64,000 nucleotides of DNA from Ciborinia camelliae (taxonomy: Eukaryota > Ascomycota > Leotiomycetes > Helotiales > Sclerotiniaceae). Shown one piece after another: positions 34,854 to 46,725 of the stretch. The DNA lies in the NCBI GenBank assembly GCA_025890175.1, contig JANPYM010000011.1, positions 1,282,299 through 1,346,298 on the forward strand, in the 5' to 3' direction. A model generated the notes under the pieces. It was given only the letters and a program-made list of their open reading frames with translations. It did no database searches and was not told where the DNA came from. The first letter of the stretch is position 1. Each line of letters opens with the position of its first letter. Both the position numbers and the translations under genes were made by a program.

Positions 34854-36346
34854 ATGTGGTTATTCCGAGCTCTTTCCTCCACGATCTTCCTTCTATCAAT
34901 AATTCTCTCCATACCTATAGCATTTGATGTTGGAGGACGAGAATGCGGGCTGGCATTCTCACTCGCCCTTTTCGAATTTTACTTATTCTATTCGATGCTA
35001 AAACTCACAACACCTGAAACTTCGAGAATACGATGGACATTAATACAAATTATTGGGTGGTCGCAGTGGATAATACTACCCGGATTATTGATATGGAGCA
35101 TGAATCGATTTGCCGTGGATGCAGACAGTGATGGAGGCTGGGTTACCAGGACTTTTGATGGCAAGCGTGCGAAAGATAAGGAATTAAGAGAATGGGTGTT
35201 TGGCTATGGAGGTCTTCTTGAGATGTTGACAGTTGGAACATGGGATAAAGTGCTGCGATATTCAACACCGTTGTAAGTAGATGGTTATCCTCTGTGTAGT
35301 GGCTTCCCGAGCCTTGAGAGAAATCTCTTGCTGGTTAAAGAGCCACTGTATGCAGGGAAATCATCCTGTTTTCTTTTCCCCAGAACTAACCATGTAATAG
35401 ATTTCAAATGGTAGAAGGCTTTTGCTCTCTTTTGGTCATTCAGGCAGCGGGTCAAATCACTAGATACCTTGTAAATCGCAGAAGTGACACATGGATGGTA
35501 TTTATCCCAAATTCTCGGTCGAGGACTTTCGCTGACCAAAACATCTAGATTGGGCTACTTGTGTTATCAGCCTCGATTATCTCAAGCGCTGTATACTTCT
35601 TACTCCGCATTACGGGCTTTCCACAAATCAGCAACGTTGATGCCACACTGATCGGCATTACTATGACTTGCGCAGTCTTTTTGTGTGCATGGGGTATTGG
35701 AAGTGGGAGAGGCAATCCAGTGGAGAGCTCTCTACTCTTTGCTTATTGCACACTTTGCATATACCAAATATTCACGGACTATCTTCCATCAACTACGGAT
35801 GAAATTCCTCAAGCACCGGTCCAACCCGATTTTCCACCATTCCCTCCCATTATCATGGCTTCGTACTCGACTCTTGTACATGTTTTATCAACAATGCCAT
35901 CTTTCGTACAGTCAAGCTTTTACTTCCTATACGCAGCCTTCCAGACTATCACTCCATCTATCCTTATATCTCTTGCATACCGAGTCTTTGTTTTCTATGC
36001 AGCTACCCGAATTATACCAGCAATACGAGAGTCTGGAGCTAGAGCTTTATCTCAAGATCCAAGTCTTGACGACAGTGACGGAGAGGGCAGAATCTTAGGG
36101 CTACTAAGCTGGTTTAGTCCCTCTATTTTAATTGCTGTTTACACTAGCTTGCTGATGCAACATTTCTCTTCTGTCACTTCTGAGGGCAATTTAGGTGAAT
36201 GGTGGATGATGCAGGGTGGTAATGCGGGTGGTAATATCTGGCGATGGATTAATGTATCGGCAACGATGGCTCTTTATGCATTGGAGCTGTACTTAGGAAA
36301 GGAAGATATGGATGGATCCCTCACCGGCCATTGGAAAATCGACTGA
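34854..36346 (+). CDS. ICE2: ER membrane protein Ice2
   Basis: The 437-residue polytopic membrane protein has about eight to ten hydrophobic segments (ALSSTIFLLSIILSIPIAF first). Ice2 orthologues maintain cortical ER structure and restrain the Nem1-Spo7 phosphatase, so this gene and NEM1 belong to one lipid-control pathway. Family features include FQMVEGFCSLLVIQAAGQI, YQIFTDY and the C-terminal GNIWRWINVSATMALYALEL. Exons are 34854-35272, 35401-35497 and 35549-36346. The middle exon is only 97 bp and adds the conserved FQMVEG segment that a single-frame reading would miss. Confidence 0.9.
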
Positions 36347-39163
36347 AAGAATGCCTGAAGACGGGGCAATGAGATACCGTATTTCATGTGTCGGGGTTGG
36401 GTACCTCCGTCAATCATGAGGCGATGCAAAGGCGCGAAGGCCAACAACAAGATGTAAAAGACGTCTAAAACACAGGAGACGGCAAGATATTACACCCCGA
36501 ATCTATCGAGGAATGACTCGAATGAAGCGTCTGGTGGTGGGGGGATTGTAATTGTGATGCGATTTTAGCATAGCGTGGCGTTTACAATGGGCAGATCTAT
36601 CGTGGGGCAGTAAATATGGAGTGGGGGGAGTGAAGCTTAGGAAGCTTTGAGTGGTGTGACTGATGCGTCAGGACTTGGGGTGGAGCATAACTACGACTTA
36701 GGGATACCCTTTTGAGAACAGAGCCATCTTATCACCAAATCCTTTCTCCGGATAAGAATAATAACATCATATGTATATGGAAATACGAAATTCTGCATCC
36801 TTCATCCTTCATCCTTGAATGCTTTGTTTTGGAGACACTTGGTTGGGTGTTTGTGATATAGCTTAGCTAATTTAGTCGGGATGGAATATCTCCAGTATTT
36901 GCGACATTGATCAACCTCAAGATCTCGAACCAAGAATTGCACAGCCAACATTGAAACCTTATTTGAAGCGTTCCTAAGTTCCAACTTATTAAATTTGCCA
37001 AGTGTATATCTAAATGAAAGGGGTTTTAATTAAGGTATACTTGGCGACGGGAAGGGCCTAAAGGCTTGGGGGGGTTGGGAAGATTCATGATTGGAGATTG
37101 AAGATTGATATCAGATCTTGGGAGATGAAGAAGAAATGGGAGCTCGGATATTATATTGGTACTTGGACGTTCATAATTCTCATGTTTTTATGGTTGGGAC
37201 TTTGGGGGGGGGGGGGGGGGTGGAAGTGTGTGTAAAGAAAGGAAGTCTATATGTGGAGGGCATGGCTGGCTGGGCTCAGGGCTGACGTTTACAGCATGCG
37301 ATTGAAGATTGAACATGATTAGTTGGGGAATAACTTAAGAGAGATAGATGATTTTGGATGATATGACATACACAGTGCACGAGAGTCTCTCATATCTACC
37401 TACACGGCCGATCAAATCGAATGTTCTTTTAATGGTTCGAGGCAATATCTAGTATATACTACATCAGGAAAAGTTTCCCGTTCCCGTTGATACTTTCCAA
37501 ATTATTCCCAGCCAGCCAGTCAGCCAACAACTTCTTCTTCTTCTTCTTATTAAGCTTCCTCGTAAGATTCCCAGCTTTTCTCGAGGGGGAGCAATGTTAC
37601 ATTCCCCGGAGTTCCGATCCTTTCCTCTCTCTCTTTCTCTCTCTGAGACTCAGAGTCTCTCTCCCCTATCTATGACATTGCATTTACAAGCAAGATCAGC
37701 AGATTGCTCCACCGCCCCTTTATTGGATTTGCAGGTGGCTTTCTCCCCGTTTCTAGAAAGGATCAATCAATAGTCAATCATCAATCAATGATTCACCAGT
37801 GGACAATCTCGAATCGAGATACTCGATTGTCAAGATCCTCAACAAAATTCCAATCATGGGTTTCACTTGTCTGATGACTCTCGTGGTTCTCGAATATTAA
37901 AGGCGGTATAGAATTTACTAAGGTATGTGTAAGGGTGTGTACCCACTTTTTATTGGTTGATCTTCCCCACCGAGTTGAGTTACGGCTGTTTTAAGTGAAG
38001 GGGGTTAACTACTAGATACGATACTACCTAGGTACCTAGGTAGGTATTATTGTCAACTGATGGGAAGACTGACCTCGAACTTCTGAAGCTACCTATAGCT
38101 ACCTAGCTCTCCGTTTAGATTGTTCCGATGTGACTGTCACGGGTATTTAATCCTTGTTTAGAGAGTTTATATTATCTGCCTATCTCAACTAGCGGTCCAC
38201 AACTCCACGGGTATCTATCTATCATCTATGATTCCCGTCCGTACCCATGTCCTGATTATGTAGGTATGTGTTCATATGGTAATAATGGAACGGTACAACA
38301 GGAGTAGGAGGTAGGTACGTCGATTAATTCTTGAAGAGGAATTGGGGAAACAAGGAATTGTGATATATACTGCAGTCTGTACCGGTTACCCTTACGATTT
38401 CCTCTTATGATTTCCTGGCCGTGAGTCGTGAGTCGTGAGTCGTGACCATGTCTGACAAGGTGTATGTAGTAGTACCTAGGTACCTACCTACCTATGTACA
38501 TCAATTAGAGTTTCTGGTAATCCGTACATTGGAATAGATTATGGGAATTATGGGAATTATGGAAATCAGCTTATCGAACCAAACCGGGTCCGGACCTTGA
38601 CGGTTTGTTTTGATAACTCAACAATTTGATTGTTATGTATGATTGATTGATTGATCATTGATCAATGATGATTGTTCATTGTTCATTGTTCATTGATAGG
38701 AAGTGCGTACGTACGAAGCTGACAGGTAGGGGAGGAGGAGTATAAGAAGATGATAGGAGACGGTGTAGGTAGATATTGAATGAATCTTCCTCTTTTCTTC
38801 TCTTCTTTTACCCTTTACCTATTTTATCTATTCTCAATCTGAATCTCAATCTGATATCTTACCCAATTCATATTACCTACGTACCTCCAGCTGCCTCCAG
38901 CTGAAATCCCATCGGTGGTACAACATAAACGGAAATTCCTAAATACCATACATACCAACCACGTTCCAAAGAACCGAACCTTTAAATTCCTTGTGTAACT
39001 TCAATTGCATTATCTACCGGTACTCCGCATCGTCCTTTTACATTCAAACTCTTTATCCTTCATACATCATACCTCATACCTCATACCTGATACCTTATAC
39101 CTACCTCACTTCAGCTCTCAATTTAATTCATCCCATTTACAAAACAATAAACTCAACATCAAA
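36347..39163. other. Large gene-poor spacer (2.8 kb)
   Basis: This is the ICE2 3' flank and the long 5' region of the next gene on the same strand. It contains a 17-G homopolymer (37204-37220), CTT and CTCT runs (37530-37550, 37621-37645), and TACCTAGGTA clusters (38025-38046, 38473-38494). Short TTGATTGA/TCATTG repeats also occur (38640-38700). No coding frame was supported. An unannotated non-coding RNA cannot be excluded. Confidence 0.5.
37204..37220. repeat. Poly-G tract of 17 bases
   Basis: A single uninterrupted G run lies in a gene-poor spacer. Its length is uncertain, as such runs are prone to sequencing error. Confidence 0.9.
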
Positions 39164-39888
39164 ATGTCTCGAGTAACTCCTCCCGTTACAAAATTCACCC
39201 ATGCGCTTCGTCGTAGCATCAGTACTACTTCTACTGTTGCGAGCCCAAGTTCTCAATTAAAGACTGCCGGTGCTAAAGCTGATGTATGTGCTCATATAAT
39301 CCCTCCTTTTTTTCAATTCATCCCCTATCAAAAATTCAAAACTCAAACTAATCGCCTACTCATTAGTTCATCTCCAAACTCTCCACACACGAGCGCACCA
39401 TATCTACCACTCATCGCCCTCTCCCCCCATCAATCAAAACCATCCCGCTCATGCAAGGATTCCGCACCTCGGCACCCCGACCATCCCCCTCCTCCACAAC
39501 TTCCACCCTCGACCACCTCGTCCTCCCTAAACTCCACTCTTCCACCCCCAACACATTCGCCATTCGCGTCCCCATTCTCCCAGATAACTACACAACCTCT
39601 CAATCCATCAAAGAAAGTATCGATACCGCAATTCCCAAACAGGAAATCTATGTCGTTAGCGCACAGCCTGAGGAAGTAGTTACGGGTGTAAATGTCTTAA
39701 CGGAGGTCGTCGGAAATGAGGCCGAGGCGAGTATGGATTTAGGAGAATGGGTCGAGGGAATTAAGAGCAAAAGTGAAGAAATCAGAGAAAAGTTCGTGGG
39801 AAGGGATAGTGAACAGGGTGTTTTGGCCGAATTGTGGACGTCGATTCGTGAGGATGTTTTTGGATCGAAAGGGAAAGTTGCTCTTTGA
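39164..39888 (+). CDS. Putative mitochondrial protein, unknown function
   Basis: Two exons (39164-39283, 39367-39888) encode 213 residues. The intron is 83 bp and joins AGAKAD to FISKLSTHERTIS in frame. The N-terminal 75 residues are rich in Arg, Ser and Thr without acidic residues at the start (FTHALRRSISTTSTVAS), typical of a mitochondrial presequence. The remainder has a mixed fold (HSSTPNTFAIRVPILPDNY, KQEIYVVSAQPEEVV) and an acidic helical C-terminus (WVEGIKSKSEEIREKF). I do not recognise the family. Confidence 0.7.
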
Positions 39889-41091
39889 TTCGATTTAAGT
39901 ATGAGTGAGATGAGGACATGGAAAGCTAGGGGGTTTGGTTCGGTTTCGTTTTGATTGATATCTACACTATAGATGGATGGATGGAAGGATGGACTCGCTC
40001 GCTATGGTTGGCTGGAGCTGGAGGACCGGTACTTTGATGACTTGATGATGAATTTTTTTGTTTGCTACTTGGGGTATTTGCCTTTTACTTTCTTGCGTGG
40101 TGTAGCTTTTGTTAGCTAGTTGGCTGGGAAGTTGCTATTGAGTTTTAATCAAATGTTAAGGCACCTTTTACCTACATATTTACTCTTTATCGTTTGGTCC
40201 TTGTTCCATGTGATATATATACACGTATGTATGTATGTGTACCTACTGGCTACAGTAGATAACATGACGGTCCCTCTCTCTCTCTTTTGTACTTTTTTCA
40301 TATGGTACGATGTCACTAGTAAATCGGCTCGAACCGAAGATAACCCGTCTTAAAGTAGTCTAGTCTTCGGTTGCATACCTCAGTAAGGTGAGGGGTAAAG
40401 AGGCGCTCGGTCGTCTGACTCGTGATGGATACTTATAGTCGGAGGAGGAAAGAGGTCATATCGTTGAGATCGACAGCGTTTGGTAACTTGTTGCATGTCT
40501 GAGAGAGGGGTAATGAGGGTAATGAGGGGGGGGGGTTCAAGGATATACTGTTGGGGAAAAAAGTCAAATCTTTGGTCAACTGCTCGGCTCCTCAGGGGTG
40601 GGTGCTGTTCTCTCTTATTATTCGGATATGAGATATCACGCCCCCGACCCTATCTTTCTATTGCATATTTCAGTAAAGGGTAGAGAGACAGACTCTCGGA
40701 AATCTTATGCATCTAGAAGACTCGATCATTCATTGAATCGAAATCCAAACCCCTCTTTTTTCTTCTTTCACATCAACACTCGACAGGTACCCGTGGGAGA
40801 CTCGGATTATATCCTTGCCAGGGATGTGCAGACACGTCATGATAGCATTTTGTTGCACATCTAGAGAGGGGTAAAGATGATATTTCCAACGTTGGGATTT
40901 ACATTTTGTGTTTTGCGTTTGGCGTTTGGCGTTTTATATATATGGACCCATATACATTATTATACTCTCTATCCAAAGGATTTGAAAAGATCGCCGTTGA
41001 TCATCATGATCGATGTGAATAATGCGAATGATGTTATTGGACTGTAATGTTTTTGTTGCGTGTCTGGATAGGGGTAAAGGGGGGGAGGGAA

Positions 41092-42809
41092 GGGGGCCCC
41101 GGGGTTGATGAATCGAGTAGACTTCAAGGACTCGGGTTCGAGAATCCTTACTATGGGAGGGATATGATATGGTGAAGAATTTGGTTGCATATCTAGAGAG
41201 GGGAGAGAGGAAAGTCGTTGGGTTATCCTGCTAATAGAGGTATAATACACTTGTGTAAAACAATGTGCTATTATTCCATCCTTGAGTTGAGATATATATA
41301 TATATACTTTTTAATGAAATTGGTGAAAATTATCGGTGTGTCACTCGACTCTCTGTGTATTGATAAATAACAGAAGGCTCTATCTTTATTTCTCTCTTGC
41401 ATGTCATATCTGAGAGAGGTGTAAAAAAGAGAGGAGAGGGAAAAATTGTTGGGCCATCTTGTCCATATTGAAGACCTCAGGGTTCATAGACTGCCAAGGA
41501 CGTCCGGGACTATGGGAGACACACCGCACTATTGACTAAAAGGAGAACCAACCATCCTCATCGAGTTTACTTCTCCCATCATTGCCATATATATCTAGCC
41601 CATTCTCCTCCCATTATTCTGTTGCACATCTACTGAGGAGTAGAAAGATCTGGAATCTTGACGGAATCCCAATGGATCTTGAGATATACATTCTGTTGCA
41701 TATCTAAACAGGGGTAAAGAGAGCATTATAAAGCGCAATGATCGCAAGTGCGAACTAGAATGGAAGATATACAGCCCTGAGCTCGCTCGTGCACTTGGGA
41801 TTGTCAATCCCCCTCTACCTACCATAAGAACGTGCTTGCAATAGTGTCTGGAACTTACATGAATCATGATGTAGGTGGCTTTTACCTTCTCTCAGGATAT
41901 ATAAATCTAAAGGCTCCCGGGGAGCTGAGAGCTTACGAATATGATNNNNNNNNNNGGGGGCCCCGGGGTTGATGAATCGAGTAGACTTCAAGGACTCGGG
42001 TTCGAGAATCCTTACTATGGGAGGGATATGATATGGTGAAGAATTTGGTTGCATATCTAGAGAGGGGAGAGAGGAAAGTCGTTGGGTTATCCTGCTAATA
42101 GAGGTATAATACACTTGTGTAAAACAATGTGCTATTATTCCATCCTTGAGTTGAGATATATATATATATACTTTTTAATGAAATTGGTGAAAATTATCGG
42201 TGTGTCACTCGACTCTCTGTGTATTGATAAATAACAGAAGGCTCTATCTTTATTTCTCTCTTGCATGTCATATCTGAGAGAGGTGTAAAAAAGAGAGGAG
42301 AGGGAAAAATTGTTGGGCCATCTTGTCCATATTGAAGACCTCAGGGTTCATAGACTGCCAAGGACGTCCGGGACTATGGGAGACACACCGCACTATTGAC
42401 TAAAAGGAGAACCAACCATCCTCATCGAGTTTACTTCTCCCATCATTGCCATATATATCTAGCCCATTCTCCTCCCATTATTCTGTTGCACATCTACTGA
42501 GGAGTAGAAAGATCTGGAATCTTGACGGAATCCCAATGGATCTTGAGATATACATTCTGTTGCATATCTAAACAGGGGTAAAGAGAGCATTATAAAGCGC
42601 AATGATCGCAAGTGCGAACTAGAATGGAAGATATACAGCCCTGAGCTCGCTCGTGCACTTGGGATTGTCAATCCCCCTCTACCTACCATAAGAACGTGCT
42701 TGCAATAGTGTCTGGAACTTACATGAATCATGATGTAGGTGGCTTTTACCTTCTCTCAGGATATATAAATCTAAAGGCTCCCGGGGAGCTGAGAGCTTAC
42801 GAATATGAT
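41092..42809. repeat. Exact 854-bp direct duplication on both sides of a 10-N gap
   Basis: Bases 41092-41945 and 41956-42809 read identically at a constant offset of 864, including all microsatellites. The first copy ends at the gap and the second begins right after it, the pattern of two overlapping contig ends that were not merged. It is probably an assembly artefact. Confidence 0.85.
41946..41955. other. Assembly gap (10 N)
   Basis: Ten ambiguous bases mark a scaffold join. The flanking identity suggests a negative-length gap, meaning overlapping contigs. Confidence 0.99.
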
Positions 42810-44205
42810 ATTATATTATATGACATGATATGATATGATATGATATTATAAACTTTCATATTTATTTGCAATCTTATATTTAAGAGAGGGACAAAAGAGG
42901 AGATTTTTCGTATGTTTAGAAGGTATCCTATCTGTAGATCCTATCAATAGGATATACTACTAAGTTCCTATCATTAATCGATCATCCTCACTCGAGAGTC
43001 GACTCCCTGTATGAGCATGCAATGGGATGCTGTGATTGGAATATCCAGAGGGAGGGGGGGAGAAATGTTGCATATCTAGAGAGGGGTAGGTAGAGAGCGG
43101 TTTTTCTGATATCTATCCTATCTATACACCGGTATCAGAATATGCTACTCGTGCAGCCAGAAGGTATGCGAGTCCGATGCTAAAAAAAACAGGAGATCTT
43201 TATCTTTTGAAACCATTCAAGAGTTCATTTTGACCAATCAGTCTATGGGATACCTCACAACCCCCTCAGTTGTGCTTAAGCGGAAGCGGTGGAGTGAACA
43301 ATAATAATGGAAAATACCTACCTAGCCATGTCGAATGCGCCAAGATAAGATGAGACAGCGATGTAGATCTATCTTCGATGGGCATAAGGATACCGGTATG
43401 ATATGTGAGCTATGACGTTAGGTATATTATGTGATGATCCCTACGGAAGCATAGATCAGTAAAATAAATGTCGACGAATGGAGTCAGGAAAGTTACTGCT
43501 GATGGATCAGTTAGAACTGAGAATTCTCTTCTCGGTTCTCTTCTTCCCACTCAGTACTTGCTCCTGTGTTGGCCGATGACTTGATAAGAAATAATGTTGA
43601 TATACTATAGAGTGGGGAAAAGTGAGGGGGAGATCGACTCTCGAGATCTGGTCCCGCGGAAGAAGATTTCGGTCTTTATAAAAAGGGATCTGCAATACTC
43701 CCTACATACTTCGGTATGATTAACGTGAAAATGAAACTTTAAAGACCATGAGTGCATGTGCGTGCAGTCAACGCCAATCTCCGTTCCATTCCCTAACCTT
43801 GGACGCAAAGGCTTGAGAATCCAGAGGGAATGATACGAAGTACATGCAGAACAACCCCGCCGCTACTATACTATCACAGATGAGAGATGTGATTGGCATT
43901 ATCGGTACGAGTAAGAATGGTTGTCCTCGAACCCGCAGTTAATTTATTTCATTCATATGATTCATAACTTGGCTTCTTCTTATGGAAGATCCATCCATCC
44001 ACCATTGATATTTTCCTATGTTGCATGACCTATTCAGCAACAAACCATATACCTGGGTCATATATGTGATCCATACAATACCATGCCACTAATGCTATGC
44101 CCCACAGTGTGTATATCCCTCTATGCAAGACTCCGAGTCCAATACCCAACTCCATCCTTAACGACACAACGCCAGTATCCGGTTCCTCAAATGAAGTGAA
44201 AGTAT

Positions 44206-45305
44206 TTACAACTGAACATCGTTGTTGAGAAGTCTGACCTCCTCTCCTGGCTTGAAAGCGGGCATACCAATATAAGGACAACCATCACAACGGAATGCAT
44301 CACCTAAGCTGCAGTTTCCACAAGATCCAACTTTTCCTTTGACTGTGAAATCTACTTCGGCTAGATCATCTACATCAAGCTTAAGAGCCTGGAGTTGACT
44401 ATCGGCCGTGGCTCGTTTGTCTGCATCTTCCTTTGCAAGCTTTTCGGCGAGACCGCATGTGCAATCCTTGCATGCACGACGACGTTTACCAGCTCTTGGT
44501 GCACACTCAGGGGCTAAAGAAAGTTAGTAGAGATCAAGAGCAGTATGAATCACTACTTACGAATAGCAAGAGGTTTCTTCATATCCTCCTCCGTAAGAAG
44601 AGTATCTTCGTCAATCAACTCATCATCGTCATCCTCCGCATCAAAGTCGTCACTGAAATCAATGAAGCCAACCCCCTTTGGCGCATCATTCTTTGGCACA
44701 TCCTTCTCTGGTAATTCCCCAGTCATATCCACACTCTTTCTCTTTCCATATAGTGGTACTGCAGCCGTAGAAACTGGAGGGCCAGCATTTGATACAGCTA
44801 CACTCTTGGTATTGTCCTTTCTGCGAAGGCGTAAAGGAACTGCAATACTTGCACTGTAATCAGGCTTGAGCATAACCCCTCCTTCTGCTACCAAACCAGC
44901 CAAAATAGCCTCCCGATATTCTGGACCATCGATTTCCTGCCCAAAGGTTCCATCCTGTGCCTGCAACTTTGCACCCGTTTTCAAAGCTTGTGTAATCTTT
45001 CCAAATACATCTCTTGTCAACAATTCTGCAGATTCGGCGCGCGTCCCATCGGCATCAGTGAGAATGAGGACCAAATCGTAGGTTGATTCTGGTAGTGTGA
45101 CTAATCCTGCAGCGAGACGATCGAGCATCTGCAAATCGGTAACAGTTCTATCATGAGTAGCGAGAACATTTCTTAACTTTTCTTCATGGCTGGCGATAGA
45201 GGGAGGCGCGAGGAGTAATGTGCGAGGATTGAACGAAGTCGTCTTGGTGGTTGTGGTGATCGGACTGAAATCGGAGGTATTGTCAATAGTGACAGAGGGA
45301 GCCAT
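44206..45305 (-). CDS. DRE2: Fe-S cluster assembly protein Dre2 (anamorsin)
   Basis: The 350-residue protein works with the diflavin reductase Tah18 in cytosolic Fe-S protein assembly. The N-terminal methyltransferase-like domain is followed by an acidic linker ([14 protein letters not shown]) and the C-terminal CIAPIN1 domain. Both cluster motifs are complete: Cys252, 263, 266 and 268 (CX10CX2CXC) and Cys313, 316, 324 and 327 (CX2CX7CX2C). Exons are 45305-44561 and 44513-44206 with a 47 bp intron. Two oppositely oriented CCAAT boxes lie about 310-370 bp upstream. Confidence 0.95.
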
Positions 45306-45617
45306 GGCGGGGTAGTTGGTGGCGATTACACGCTCCCTTTATCTTTTGGGTAGATAATTGAGTATGGGATTAAGTCTGCGACAAGATAAATGTTCAAAGA
45401 AAATGCTATCTCATAGGGAAAAAATGTGATAATAGAAGAATGGGAATTTTCACACAATATCTTCTTTGGCTGATTTCTTATCAAGTCCGTCAAAGGGTTT
45501 CGGAGATGATGATTCTTGATAATTCTTGAAAATTAATTATTAAGCCATTTTGAGCCACTAGCAATGGAGGGAAATGGAAGGGGAAAGTTTCTAACTACGG
45601 TAACCGAATTTGATTGA

Positions 45618-45678
45618 CCAATCATAAAAATTGCTTTAAAAGATATTTAAATCGACCAGAGGGTGTGATCTCATTGGT
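45618..45678. promoter_or_regulatory. Pair of inverted CCAAT boxes upstream of DRE2
   Basis: TTGACCAATCA at about 45614-45624 and CATTGGTCAA at about 45672-45681 are inverted relative to each other. The CCAAT cores are at 45618-45622 and, on the minus strand, 45674-45678. CCAAT is the site of the fungal Hap/CBC complex, which with HapX controls many iron-use genes. The functional link to DRE2 is inference. Confidence 0.4.
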
Positions 45679-45879
45679 CAATCGTTTATGGGCTAATTTA
45701 AAGCCCGCATCGCCCGCAACGTACCGCTAGCTTCCCTGTCATGCCATGCCACGCCTCTGACATTTCCCCGCATTGACTAGGTTGACTGGGAAGGTGAATT
45801 CCGATCGAATGATCTTTTGGTACGTCAACTGATACCACATAAAATGAGCTGTTTTGAGTGAAAGCCCACCTCACCCAAT

Positions 45880-45905
45880 GAGAGAGAGAGAGAGAGAGAG
45901 AGAGA
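45880..45905. repeat. AG dinucleotide microsatellite
   Basis: About thirteen AG units lie in the DRE2/STF2-like spacer. Confidence 0.95.
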
Positions 45906-46725
45906 TACAGAAAGTAAAGAAGTAAGAAAGTTCTAGCGAGTGATAGTAAACAAAGAAAGACAAATGTTGAATTAGGTACCGCCCGGTAGTTGAACGAGGC
46001 ATTGCTACATACCTAGTAGGTATTTCCAAGGTTGTGTGAGGTATGAGGTATCCATATCAATTCCTACTCCAATGCCCGTGGACCTAGATAGGATATAATG
46101 TTTCAAATTTATATGAGGTACTTATTACTAGGTAGGTAGGTATATCAATTACCACTTCGATAGATAAAATGTTTCAATTGTATGAAGGAGGTAGTCCAAT
46201 TCCTCCTCCAAGTTATCATCTGCTGATGACGCAAAGAAAGAGCAACACCTCATCATCATCATAAGGAGAGCCCTGACCTATGAAATGGCGAGATCATCAT
46301 GTGTCAATATCAATGTCAAAATGAACTGCCACTACAATGATCAAATAGGTAAGGTGTACGTACCACCTAGGGAATAAGAGATGAGACGAGAGGGTACCTG
46401 GATACAAAAGTACCTGGTACGGGACGGTCGCGTGATAGTTCCATAGAATGAGAGAGGGATGATCTAACCGAATCTTGCATTGCATTGTGAACCTTAATAA
46501 GACTTAAGACTCTCTATAACTTACTCAGACCTCAACCTTTTGAGGAATCACATCTCTTTTTTCTCTCCTCATAACACATTGAGAAATCCATTGACTTTAT
46601 TTGATTTTTCAATCGACTTCCATCAACTTCATCAACTTCCATCAAGTACTCTTCTTTAACTTCTCGAATACCATCAAATCTACTTTGCCTTGTACCTTTC
46701 ACACCAATACCTTCAATCATTCAAC

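Larger units (their letters stand above)
40371..43092 (+). repeat. Dispersed short motif repeated at 60-310 bp intervals
   Basis: A block reading about TTGCATATCTAG directly followed by AGAGGGGTAAAGAG recurs in the same orientation. Approximate starts are 40371, 40491, 40661, 40853, 41056, 41185, 41397, 41622, 41696, 42866 and 43068. Further copies near 42049, 42261, 42486 and 42560 come from the gap duplication. Sequence between copies is not conserved. It could be a decayed satellite, a protein-binding array or part of a non-coding transcript. Confidence 0.75.
39889..44205. other. 4.3 kb gene-free region with dispersed motif and a scaffold gap
   Basis: The region lies between two convergent genes. 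No frame here looks coding. It contains the dispersed TTGCAYATCTAG/AGGGGTAAAG motif (40371-43092), a GATAT run (about 42828-42848), a 10-N gap (41946-41955) and an exact duplication flanking the gap. Confidence 0.7.
45306..46725. other. Divergent spacer between DRE2 and the STF2-like gene
   Basis: It holds two CCAAT boxes near the DRE2 side, an AG run (45880-45905) and TAGG clusters (about 46008-46022, 46131-46143). The 5' UTR of the STF2-like gene ends at 46726. No gene is seen. Confidence 0.55.

Noticed and set aside
41101..41130. tRNA-like GGGTTCGAGAATCC near 41125
   Set aside because: It resembles a T-arm but no acceptor stem, D-arm or anticodon arm fits around it.
41595..42731. Two identical 90-codon minus-strand frames (41595-41867 and 42459-42731)
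   Set aside because: They are the same sequence repeated by the gap duplication and contain the dispersed motif; not coding.
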